Below the pieces are notes generated by a model that saw nothing but the letters and a program-made list of their open reading frames with translations, had not been told where the DNA came from and ran no database searches. Of a stretch of DNA of 64,000 bases, positions 39,507-46,308 are shown piece by piece. The stretch spans positions 3,162,001 to 3,226,000 of the forward strand of contig NZ_CP166871.1 in NCBI RefSeq assembly GCF_041379045.1, read 5' to 3'. The position numbers and the translations under genes were made by a program. Each line of letters begins with the position of its first letter. Position 1 is the first letter of the stretch. Source of the DNA: Thalassotalea ponticola. Lineage in GTDB: Bacteria > Pseudomonadota > Gammaproteobacteria > Enterobacterales > Alteromonadaceae.

Positions 39507-39889
39507 GGTTCGAATTAATTTATTATGGGCATAGCCTTTAAACAAATATTGATTATTTTCACTTAACACTCGCTTTGGTAATGGCATTGAACCGCGATTA
39601 GTTTTAATAACGTATGAGTCTTTTAATTCAATTACCACTTCTATTTCATCCCATAACGTCTCAAGCTCCCCAATTTTTGAAGCTCTTTTAATAGCGTGTT
39701 CATCTATTTTAAAATCACATACACCAACTCTGAATTTTTATACTTAAATTGGATTGAACCAATTAACCAAAGAAAAAATTGGTTATGTAACCTTTCAAAT
39801 ACTTTTTTTAGTTTGGGATCTTGGGCAAAGTATTGCCTCAGAATGTCGAGATATTCTTGTCTTTCATAATCAACTTTGACATGTATCAA
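39504..39889 (-). pseudogene. Frameshifted YcxB-like cassette gene
   Basis: The first 61 codons begin at TTG 39889 behind a strong GGAGGTGG site (HVKVDYERQEYLDILRQYF) and stop at 39704. One base out of frame, a coherent 70-residue continuation (DFKIDEHAIKRASKIG, WDEIEVVIELKDSY, PLPKRVLS) runs to TAA at 39504-39506. The two halves together resemble YcxB-like proteins, whose C-terminus has W-D/S-x-I and I/L-PKR-x-F/V motifs, but the membrane helices usual between them are missing or short. A one-base indel near the overlap (about 39715-39735) would restore one frame. Alternatively the downstream part could be a separate gene or a sequencing error is involved. Confidence 0.55.
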
Positions 39890-39915
39890 TTGCCCACCTC
39901 CTTATGGTTTAATGC

Positions 39916-40016
39916 GAACAACGCCCGCCTAACAGGCGCAAAACGCTTAGCTATAATTGCTAGAAACAAGCACAAGCCAAGCTGTAGACGTCCCATCCAT
40001 AATTGACTTGTTAGCT
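39916..40016 (-). repeat. attC site 1 (101 bp)
   Basis: On the minus strand AGCTAAC at the gene end and GTTGTTC at the far end, with a GGCGGGC arm next to the far end and a palindromic middle around CTTGGCTTG and ATAGCTAAGCG. It follows the stop of the 120-residue membrane protein gene. Confidence 0.85.
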
Positions 40017-40021
40017 AGCAA

Positions 40022-40384
40022 TTACTCTTGATTGACCATTGGCTTTAGTAACCCTAATGGTGCTAAGTAAGATAAAGCAATAACTACAGCAGCAAACAAA
40101 AACCAACTAATTTCTCTTAATGAAAATACAATTGCAGCAGAATTACCAACGAAGAACGCAAATAAAGCTGCCATAAGAATTTTAGGAATAGTTGGTCTTA
40201 CGCCGATTCTTTTTACGCCGAAATGAAAAGCAATTGCTGATGGGATAGCCAAAACGACTGCACTTATAAGTACATTAATTATCAACGCCAAACTTATAGG
40301 GAGGCTTTTAGTCAAGTTTAAATACGTTAATATCCCTGTGATAAGAAACATTGATATGCCAAATATAATTGATGATTTCTGCAT
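40022..40384 (-). CDS. Cassette membrane protein, four helices (copy A)
   Basis: A 120-residue protein that is hydrophobic throughout, with four predicted transmembrane helices (about residues 7-25, 31-54, 68-88 and 92-112). The ATG follows AAAAGGAATT. Its stop lies six bases from attC site 1. It resembles the next cassette's protein over the whole length, most clearly in the EISWFLFAAVVIA versus QISWFAYVAVVFI segment. No family recognised; function unknown. Confidence 0.75.
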   Translation of the reverse strand: MQKSSIIFGISMFLITGILTYLNLTKSLPISLALIINVLISAVVLAIPSAIAFHFGVKRIGVRPTIPKILMAALFAFFVGNSAAIVFSLREISWFLFAAVVIALSYLAPLGLLKPMVNQE

Positions 40385-40397
40385 AATTCCTTTTGCC

Positions 40398-40501
40398 TGC
40401 TAACGCCTCGTTAAGAGGCAAAAAATTGTTGGCTAAAATTGTGTAGCGAAGCGAAACCGAGCCAAGCTTTAGCAGTCCCGCGCTTAATTGGCTTGTTAGC
40501 T
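40398..40501 (-). repeat. attC site 2 (104 bp)
   Basis: Minus-strand AGCTAAC to GTTAGCA, with GCGCGGGACTGCTAA and GCGAAGCGAAACCGAGCC-type arms (written on the plus strand). Very similar to attC site 4. The stop codon of the preceding cassette gene (40496-40498) is inside the site. Confidence 0.88.
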
Positions 40502-40864
40502 ATACTTTTCTTTATTGAACATTTTAGGCATTCGAACTGCTGCAACAAACGCAATAATGAAGACTACTGCGACATATGCAAACCAAGATATTTGGTACAA
40601 CCCCAATAAATTACTTAGTGTGTGTGACATAAAAAATACTAAGGTTGCAGAGAATGCCAAATGCTTTATAGCCAAAGATTCTTTTATTTTAAGTTGCCCT
40701 AAATAAAAGCCCACACCACCAATTAAACCAGCAACGATTACACTTACGGCGATATTTAGAATACTAATATCTACACCCGATTTATAAACAGAGTAGTAAC
40801 GCAGAAGAAAGCCGAAAGTAATTAGAAATGCAGTAAATATGCTTGATTGTTTGATAATGCTCAA
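40496..40864 (-). CDS. Cassette membrane protein, four helices (copy B)
   Basis: A 122-residue protein starting at TTG 40864, which follows AAGGAG at five bases; an in-frame ATG (40879) and TTG further upstream have no such site and run into the attC. Four hydrophobic helices. Related to copy A by layout and by the KQSS start and ISWF segment. The stop TAA is shared with the attC end. Function unknown. Confidence 0.72.
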   Translation of the reverse strand: MSIIKQSSIFTAFLITFGFLLRYYSVYKSGVDISILNIAVSVIVAGLIGGVGFYLGQLKIKESLAIKHLAFSATLVFFMSHTLSNLLGLYQISWFAYVAVVFIIAFVAAVRMPKMFNKEKYS

Positions 40865-40879
40865 TGGAACTCCTTGCAT

Positions 40880-40951
40880 AGCTAACGCCCGCAACAGCGG
40901 AAAATTGTGAGCGCAGCGAGTAATTTTTCCGACTGATTGCGCTTGTTATAA
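40880..40951 (-). repeat. attC site 3 (72 bp, short form)
   Basis: Minus-strand TTATAAC to GTTAGCT, with a GCGGGC arm at the far end and an inner palindrome (AAAATTACTCGCTGCGCTCACAATTTT-type pairing). At 72 bp it is clearly shorter than the other sites. It follows the membrane HerA gene. Confidence 0.75.
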
Positions 40952-40967
40952 ACCAACTGCACTGGCA

Positions 40968-43073
40968 CTAGGCTTTATCTTGGTCAAATGGAATTTCTAC
41001 AACGACCGGCCTTTCAGATTTTACTACCTTGCCGAAAACAACCGCTTGGAGTTTCTTTAAGTTAGGAACCATTTCAGCGCAACTGGAACCAAATACATTC
41101 TTAAGAAAGCTAATGCTCGTATCATCGTAACATGCAAAGCTGACAATGGAATTACACTGAGTTAACACAGTTTTACTAACATTTGCTGTCCTTTGAGCTA
41201 AAACAAGCAACCCGACGTTGTACTTTCTTCCCTGCAGAGCAATTTGTGCTATTTTGGCAACCAATCCTTTTGAAGCAAAATCAGACACTCCCATCGTTGC
41301 AGACTCAGGCATTATCGTATGTGCCTCTTCTACCGCAACTAGAACCTTTTTAGAATCATCGCCAAAGCTCTCTTTGGCAATATTTAATAAACAGGACATA
41401 TAAATTTCAGTGATAAATATGGATGCTTGAGAATTCGATATCTCAGGTAATTGAATTAATCCTAATCTATTATTTTCATCGGCCATAAAAGCTCTAAGCT
41501 GTGCATCAACGTCAGCTCTTAGTCGATCACTAAAATCTTTTAACGCTGCTTTCTCTTTCCCTGCACCGTACTGTCCAATTTCTACTTCAAAAAGCTTTTG
41601 GCTTAAATCTATAGATGTTTGTTCTTGGATAGAAAGGTCCGTTGGAGTTAGATCGGCTAATCGTCCTCTATATTGAGAAGTTAGATCAATACAAATAACT
41701 TTTATACCGCTAGATACTGAGTGCCTTATCAAATCAAATGCGAACTCAGTTTTACCTGAACCTGTTACTCCTAAAACAGCCGTATGGAAATTGAAGTTTC
41801 CAACAAAATCGCCGACTACAGGAATATTTGATTTAGGAAGTTTACCAAATTGAAAGTCGCTGGGATCTTGCTCTTCTCCATCTAGAGCATCCTCTTCATT
41901 GATCAAAGAAAATACAGGCGCATTCATATTTGGAAGCCAATCAAATTTTCTGAACTCCCCGTTTTCTAAAGTTCCTAATTGAGCTGCGTAAGCTATTTGA
42001 TAGCCATGTTTATCGCCGTCTAAATTTTCCTCAATCGTTGTACCTGCTGATATCTGATAGTAAACCTTTGCTCCATCAATTTTGCACCAAATAAGCATAC
42101 CATCTGCACAATAGCTATCAGACTTGACTTCAAGTCTGATTCTTCCGATGGATGAATCTTCGGCAACAAAACCAATCAATCTCGATTGAGTGTTTTCTCC
42201 TAATAGATTCATTACAGCATCTTGATTTAGCTCTTCCTCAGGCTCATAAATATGACCATCTGCCAGCCCTTGTTTTGGCTCATCAACGACACCTAATAGC
42301 ATAGCGGTGCCAATTCTTCGCTCATCATTCAAGTGCGAATATAAAGGCAAAACCCATTGCTGGCTTTTATCAACTCTCTGATATATTAACGGCTTACCTT
42401 GTTCCCAATCAGTACTTTGGTTTATTGCAAACCTTAGGACACCTGGGTTATCTAGTCTGAGCAATTTACCAATTGGCAAAATTGTTTCTTGAGAGCTAAA
42501 GCTAATAGATGAAAGCAGCTGGGGGAGCTTAAGTGGCCATATGGCCATGAAAACTCCCCAAAATATTATGAGATAAACAGCCAATTCAGATTGAATTGAG
42601 TAAAAAGCATAAACCCCGAACAAAAAGACTATGGAAAAGATGAGCCTAGACCGACCAAGAACTATTGCAGGTCTATAGAGACGGCTATTCACAACCGATG
42701 CGATATCACCAGAGATCCTCCCCCCAGACGTTGCTACACAAACGGTTGAAATTAGAAAAACAACAAGGCAATAAGAAAAAACAGCCCACCATGCTAGAGA
42801 TGGTGATACATGATATACCCCAAACATTGTTATCCCAGCCATTAATGAATTGATCATTGAATCAGCTGGTTTTGTAAAGAAATGCTCCAATATGGCAGAC
42901 CCTAGAACTATCAGTAGCAAAGCGTTCTGGAAAATCAATGAATACTTGGAGTCTTGCGGAAGTGGTGAGCCCGTAAACTTCCATGATATAAGCAACGCGC
43001 AGAGTAGCCCGATTAACATGATAAAAACGCGAATCATTGGCTTTGTATGATTGTCGCTTATTTTCAAATCCAT
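40968..43073 (-). CDS. Membrane-anchored HerA-type ATPase
   Basis: A 701-residue protein. Residues 1 to about 200 hold several transmembrane helices (for example IRVFIMLIGLLCALLIS, LLIVLGSAIL, LIFSIVFLFGVYAFYS). A HAS-barrel-like beta domain (about 240-400) precedes the HerA/DUF87 ATPase: GKLPKSNIPVV, then Walker A GVTGSGKT at 435-442, Walker B VLVAVEEAH at 577-585, and LQGRKYNVGLLVLAQR with a sensor/arginine segment. HerA ATPases pump or unwind DNA and serve in several anti-phage systems with nuclease or SIR2 partners; a membrane-bound single-gene form on an integron cassette is unusual. GAAGGAAG precedes the ATG. The substrate and the need for a partner are unknown. Confidence 0.85.
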   Translation of the reverse strand: MDLKISDNHTKPMIRVFIMLIGLLCALLISWKFTGSPLPQDSKYSLIFQNALLLIVLGSAILEHFFTKPADSMINSLMAGITMFGVYHVSPSLAWWAVFSYCLVVFLISTVCVATSGGRISGDIASVVNSRLYRPAIVLGRSRLIFSIVFLFGVYAFYSIQSELAVYLIIFWGVFMAIWPLKLPQLLSSISFSSQETILPIGKLLRLDNPGVLRFAINQSTDWEQGKPLIYQRVDKSQQWVLPLYSHLNDERRIGTAMLLGVVDEPKQGLADGHIYEPEEELNQDAVMNLLGENTQSRLIGFVAEDSSIGRIRLEVKSDSYCADGMLIWCKIDGAKVYYQISAGTTIEENLDGDKHGYQIAYAAQLGTLENGEFRKFDWLPNMNAPVFSLINEEDALDGEEQDPSDFQFGKLPKSNIPVVGDFVGNFNFHTAVLGVTGSGKTEFAFDLIRHSVSSGIKVICIDLTSQYRGRLADLTPTDLSIQEQTSIDLSQKLFEVEIGQYGAGKEKAALKDFSDRLRADVDAQLRAFMADENNRLGLIQLPEISNSQASIFITEIYMSCLLNIAKESFGDDSKKVLVAVEEAHTIMPESATMGVSDFASKGLVAKIAQIALQGRKYNVGLLVLAQRTANVSKTVLTQCNSIVSFACYDDTSISFLKNVFGSSCAEMVPNLKKLQAVVFGKVVKSERPVVVEIPFDQDKA

Positions 43074-43118
43074 CTTTATTTCTTCCTTCTTTAGGGTACT
43101 AGAGGGCTACCCTTTGGT

Positions 43119-43222
43119 TTATAACGCCCTGTTAAGGGGCTGATTAATGTTTGGCTAAAATGTGAAGCGAAGCGAAACCGAGCCAAACGTTAGCAGTCCC
43201 GCGCTTACACAGTTTGTTAGCT
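43119..43222 (-). repeat. attC site 4 (104 bp)
   Basis: Minus-strand AGCTAAC (overlapping the TonB-like gene's stop) to GTTATAA. It shares the GCGAAGCGAAACCGAGCCAA segment (plus strand) with site 2 and is close to it in overall sequence. Confidence 0.88.
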
Positions 43223-43595
43223 ATTTACCGTGAAAAGTCAAAGTTGTTTCCTGCTGCACTTTTACGACTTTTCCATTGTTACACTGTGGTACATATTTCC
43301 ACTTTTTAAGCGCAGCAATACTTGTACTATCAAATACCCCCTCTGGAACTGATTCTACTACTTTAATATTTTCTGTAGAGCCGTTAGCTTTAACTGTGAA
43401 TGTTAGTTTTACGTGCCCTTTGACATTTTTTTCCAAAGCGTCAGATGGATAGCGGGGTTCAATCCTTACAATAGGAGCTAAGTCTCTTGTCATTGGCTTA
43501 CCAAGATCGTCCAAACAATGATTGTAATTACTTGTACTTGTTGATTGACATGCTTGAAGGGTGATAATGGCTGCAATAGTTATTATTATTCTCAT
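43221..43595 (-). CDS. TonB C-terminal-domain lipoprotein
   Basis: A 124-residue protein with a lipoprotein signal (MRIIITIAAIITLQAC; Cys16). The TonB_C fold follows: PRYPSDALEKNVKGHVKLTF, then VDFxV-like strands and AALKKWKYVP. It lacks the proline-rich periplasmic span and inner-membrane anchor of true TonB, so it cannot act as a normal energy transducer. A cassette-borne outer-membrane lipoprotein of unknown role. AAGGAAAC precedes the ATG. Confidence 0.82.
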   Translation of the reverse strand: MRIIITIAAIITLQACQSTSTSNYNHCLDDLGKPMTRDLAPIVRIEPRYPSDALEKNVKGHVKLTFTVKANGSTENIKVVESVPEGVFDSTSIAALKKWKYVPQCNNGKVVKVQQETTLTFHGK

Positions 43596-43610
43596 GAGTT
43601 TCCTTGTGAT

Positions 43611-43706
43611 AGCTAACGCCCGCCTAAACGGCGGAAAATGCTTGGCTATAATGTTTATCGAACGTAGCCAAGCGTTTTACGTCCGATTTTAAGGCACTTG
43701 TTATGT
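43611..43706 (-). repeat. attC site 5 (96 bp)
   Basis: Minus-strand ACATAAC to GTTAGCT, with GCCGTTTAGGCGGGC at the far arm and CTTGGCTA palindromic arms. It follows the 88-residue membrane protein gene. Confidence 0.86.
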
Positions 43707-43726
43707 GTAAAAAGCACAATGCTGCC

Positions 43727-43993
43727 TTATTTTTTCTTTTTGGGTAAAGACACACGAAAATTAAATTTTGACACAATGAACATGACTACTGGTGGAAGAA
43801 ATAAAGTTACGAGGAAAAATACGCATATTGGAGCTAATAATTCCCTAACTTTAATGCTCTCTAAATATGAGTATGCTTCTTCAGTGCCACCACTTAGAAA
43901 ATTTAGAAGCAGCATTAATAAAAATAGCCCAGCTACAACTAACATAAGTCGAATAGTTAACTTACCACTATTTATTAAGTAACTCTTGAACAT
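43727..43993 (-). CDS. Cassette small membrane protein
   Basis: An 88-residue protein with two hydrophobic helices (LTIRLMLVVAGLFLLMLLL and LLAPICVFFLVTLFLPPVVMFIV) and a basic tail PKKKK. No family recognised. The ATG at 43993 has only a weak AGG upstream. Position between two attC sites supports it as a real cassette gene. Confidence 0.65.
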   Translation of the reverse strand: MFKSYLINSGKLTIRLMLVVAGLFLLMLLLNFLSGGTEEAYSYLESIKVRELLAPICVFFLVTLFLPPVVMFIVSKFNFRVSLPKKKK

Positions 43994-44014
43994 ATACGCC
44001 TAAGTTTGGTTTAC

Positions 44015-44121
44015 ACATAACGCCTGTATAACTGGCGAATTGAAGTTGATTGGCTTTTTGTGCTATTTAAGCACAAAAACCAAGCGACGGAAATGGAGTC
44101 CAGTTGATACACTTGTTATGT
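44015..44121 (-). repeat. attC site 6 (107 bp)
   Basis: Minus-strand ACATAAC, overlapping the SUKH gene's TAA, to GTTATGT. The central hairpin TTTTTGTGCTTAAATAGCACAAAAA is a clear palindrome. Confidence 0.88.
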
Positions 44122-44619
44122 GCTGGACTCGAATACTGCATTATCAAATAACTCGCTAAATTTGGTAGCTACAAGACTAACACCATTTTTCTCTTTAATT
44201 GCAGACAACATATCCTCTGGGTTTTGAGCAGCATCATGCCAGACTTCATATACTGGCGGATTACTTCCATCCATTGGATTGAAGGCAAAACAGTTTCCTG
44301 CCCAGTTTGAACCATATCCAAAGGTGAAATAGCCGATTTTTAATAGATGTATTCCAGGATATGACTCAAGATTGCATTCATTTAAAAGTGATGTGTCCAA
44401 TAGAGTAATTTCTTCAACCCCATCGAAATCATCTTCTCGCGGGAAAGCCTGCCACCCAACGTTTAACCCTGATAAAGGCATAGTTGTGACTATGTCGATG
44501 TACCATTCTGGAATTAGGCCGCCTAGCTTTGAATTAAGGTCCTCCAAGACATCTCTATCTAAGACTTTCCCTGTTTCATCATTCTTCTCTAGAAATTCTC
44601 TAATTGATTCTTTAATCAT
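44116..44619 (-). CDS. SUKH (SMI1/KNR4) family immunity-like protein
   Basis: A 167-residue protein with the SUKH pattern: an N-terminal helix pair, LPEWY-type motif (LIPEWYIDIV), then LLKIGYFTFGYGSNWAGNCFAFN and VYEVWHDA. SUKH proteins are known as immunity proteins to contact-dependent or secreted toxins, and orphans are common in integron cassettes. No toxin gene is adjacent. No clear ribosome site upstream of ATG 44619; the 5' part of this cassette is cut off by the insertion element, which may separate it from its promoter. Confidence 0.78.
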   Translation of the reverse strand: MIKESIREFLEKNDETGKVLDRDVLEDLNSKLGGLIPEWYIDIVTTMPLSGLNVGWQAFPREDDFDGVEEITLLDTSLLNECNLESYPGIHLLKIGYFTFGYGSNWAGNCFAFNPMDGSNPPVYEVWHDAAQNPEDMLSAIKEKNGVSLVATKFSELFDNAVFESST

Positions 44620-44670
44620 GGAGCGATGTCTAATTCTTGGGGCACATAGACATAATGACTCCCCACGAGG

Positions 44671-44747
44671 TGCTAGCCTCCAATCGTGGGTTAGCTTAAA
44701 GCCAGAGCCATAATTAGTTTGTTAAATAACTAAAGCGGAGGCTAGCA
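44671..44747 (+). promoter_or_regulatory. Anti-Shine-Dalgarno inverted repeat before the transposase gene
   Basis: TGCTAGCCTCC at 44671-44681 is a perfect 11-base complement of GGAGGCTAGCA at 44737-44747, which contains the ribosome site GGAGG and the A of the start codon. A second stem, CCCACGA (44662-44668) with TCGTGGG (44684-44690), has the anti-ribosome-site segment in its loop. Transcripts entering from outside would fold so as to hide the start; transcripts starting inside would not. Confidence 0.65.
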
Positions 44748-45901
44748 TGAATAAACATAACATACTTTTCATAGGGTTAGATACTCATAAAGAATTTTCT
44801 CAAGTCGCACTACTTGAAGATGGGCGTGGTGTGAAAGCTGTTAATTACGGCAAAATAAAAAGCACCAAACAATCCTTTATTAAACTCGCTAGAACACTTC
44901 AATCAAAATACCCAAGCGCAACACTTCATTTTGTTTATGAAGCAGGTCCTTGTGGCTATTGGGTTTATCGGTTGTTAACAAGCCTTGGACACTGTTGTTA
45001 TGTGGTAGCTCCTTCTCTTATTCCTAAAAAACCTGGCGAGCGAATTAAAACCGATAAACGCGATGCACTGAAATTAGCTAAATTACTCAAAGATGAAGAG
45101 CTAACCGCTATCTATGTGCCTGAACCAGATGATGAAGCTATCCGCGACTTATCTCGCGCAAGAGACCGCGCTATGAACGATTTAAAAGATGCCAAATATC
45201 AACTTAAGGCGTTGTTTCTGCGCAATCATATTCAATGCAAGGTTAATGATAATTGGAGCAATCAACACTTACGTTGGTTAACCGAATTGGTTCTGCCTCA
45301 CCCGAGTCAGCAAATCGTCCTAACAGAATACATTGGCACCATTACTGAACGCTTAAAGCGACTACAGAGGCTAGATAACGAATTGCACAATCAAATCAAA
45401 AACTGGCGCTTCTATCCTGTAGTAAAAGCCATTCAAGCTATGCGAGGTATTCGCATTGTTGCCGCCACTGGGATCATTGTTGAGCTTGGCGACTTACGCC
45501 GCTTTGATCATCCACGAAAATTAATGGCCTACTTAGGTCTTGTTCCATCAGAGCATACCAGCAGCGACAAGCGAAAACTTGGTAACATTACCAAAGCAGG
45601 AAACACCCGCGCAAGGCGTTTATTGGTGGAATGCGCTCATTCCTATAAACACAAACCAAACGTATCGACAGAGCTTAAAAAACGGCAAGAATCCATCAGT
45701 AAAGAAGTTAATGATATCGCTTGGCAAGCTCAATTACGTTTATGCCGTCGATACCAACGATTGATGGCAAGAGGCAAACACCGAAGTGTGGTGGTAACGG
45801 CTATCGCCAGAGAGCTGATTGCTTATATTTGGGCAATATCTAGGGAAGTCGCCGTAGCGCCAGTAAAACCTGAACTGCGTATTTCTAGGGTTCCGGCATG
45901 A
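44747..45901 (+). CDS. IS110-family DEDD transposase
   Basis: A 384-residue transposase. The RuvC-like N-terminal domain shows FIGLDTHKEF (Asp12), VYEAGPCGYWVY (Glu65) and KTDKRDALKLAKLL (Asp103, Asp106), the DEDD tetrad. A central coiled coil (about 125-200) and the C-terminal Tnp20 domain (IRIVAATGIIVELGDL; GLVPSEHTSSDKRKLGNITKAGN) with the candidate catalytic serine follow. It starts at ATG 44747 behind GGAGG and appears complete. Confidence 0.93.
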   Translation: MNKHNILFIGLDTHKEFSQVALLEDGRGVKAVNYGKIKSTKQSFIKLARTLQSKYPSATLHFVYEAGPCGYWVYRLLTSLGHCCYVVAPSLIPKKPGERIKTDKRDALKLAKLLKDEELTAIYVPEPDDEAIRDLSRARDRAMNDLKDAKYQLKALFLRNHIQCKVNDNWSNQHLRWLTELVLPHPSQQIVLTEYIGTITERLKRLQRLDNELHNQIKNWRFYPVVKAIQAMRGIRIVAATGIIVELGDLRRFDHPRKLMAYLGLVPSEHTSSDKRKLGNITKAGNTRARRLLVECAHSYKHKPNVSTELKKRQESISKEVNDIAWQAQLRLCRRYQRLMARGKHRSVVVTAIARELIAYIWAISREVAVAPVKPELRISRVPA

Positions 45902-45941
45902 TAGAAAGATTTGAGATAGCACATTGGATCAAGCATCGGCT

Positions 45942-46061
45942 GTGGCACAACTCCCGAGGGCGTTAGGCTGGCAGGGTTAAGTCATTAACCTTGAACCGCG
46001 AACATAGACTGAAGCACGGTGCCACGACGAAACAAGTAAGGTAGGCTCTGTTAATCAACAG
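45942..46061 (+). ncRNA. Candidate seekRNA / bridge RNA of the element
   Basis: In the ~300-bp non-coding 3' part of the element. GTGGCAC (45942-45948) pairs with GTGCCAC (46019-46025) and encloses an internal loop around the perfect hairpin GGTTAA-GTCA-TTAACC (45975-45990). The 5' loop strand carries GGGCGTTAGGC (45958-45968), like an attC core end; the 3' strand carries ACATAGAC (46002-46009). Both match the flanks of the actual insertion in the sense expected of guide strands. A second hairpin CTGTT-AATC-AACAG lies at 46048-46061, and ATACCA at 46077-46082 equals the element's right-end sequence. Ends are inferred. The rest of 45902-46195 has no gene. Confidence 0.65.
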
Positions 46062-46211
46062 ATTAATAATCCACGAATACCAGCAAGATAACCGACGAAA
46101 TTACTGGCTTCATTCAATGTGTTAACTCATTTATTTGAAAGTAAATAAGCAATGGCGTGAAAATAAATGCTAGGGAACAGTGTGATTTTTCTTGACGTGG
46201 GGAGTCATACC

Positions 46212-46308
46212 AACGCCCCACTAAGGGGCAAATAATAGTTTGGCTATAATATGGAGCGCAGCGACAAAAGCCAAACTTTATTTGTCCTGCTTAAGTGGCT
46301 TGTTAGAA
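46212..46308 (-). repeat. attC site 7 (97 bp), split by the insertion
   Basis: Minus-strand TTCTAAC (overlapping the exported-protein gene's TAA) to the GTT core, with TTTGGCTTTTGTCGCTGCGCTCC palindromic middle and a GCCCCTTAGTGGGGC far arm. The element begins right after the G-TT of its core, so the rest of the GTTRRRY end is displaced. Confidence 0.83.

Larger units (their letters stand above)
44654..46211 (+). mobile_element. IS110-family element (IS1111-like), in an attC core
   Basis: A 1558-bp element with near-terminal 13-bp inverted repeats ATGACTCCCCACG (44655-44667) and CGTGGGGAGTCAT (46196-46208), a single DEDD transposase gene and a long non-coding 3' part. Taking the direct AA (TT on the minus strand) found at both junctions (44654-44655 and 46212-46213) as the crossover dinucleotide, the bases outside an 11-bp inverted-repeat core number 3 and 7, as in IS1111-type elements. 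On the minus strand the element splits attC GGGGCG-TT from ATGTCTATG, next to the natural G/TT cut. The unsplit site is inferred. Confidence 0.85.

Noticed and set aside
45500..45901. Truncated transposase
   Set aside because: The 384-residue frame has both N-terminal DEDD residues and the C-terminal domain, and both inverted repeats are present, so the element looks complete.
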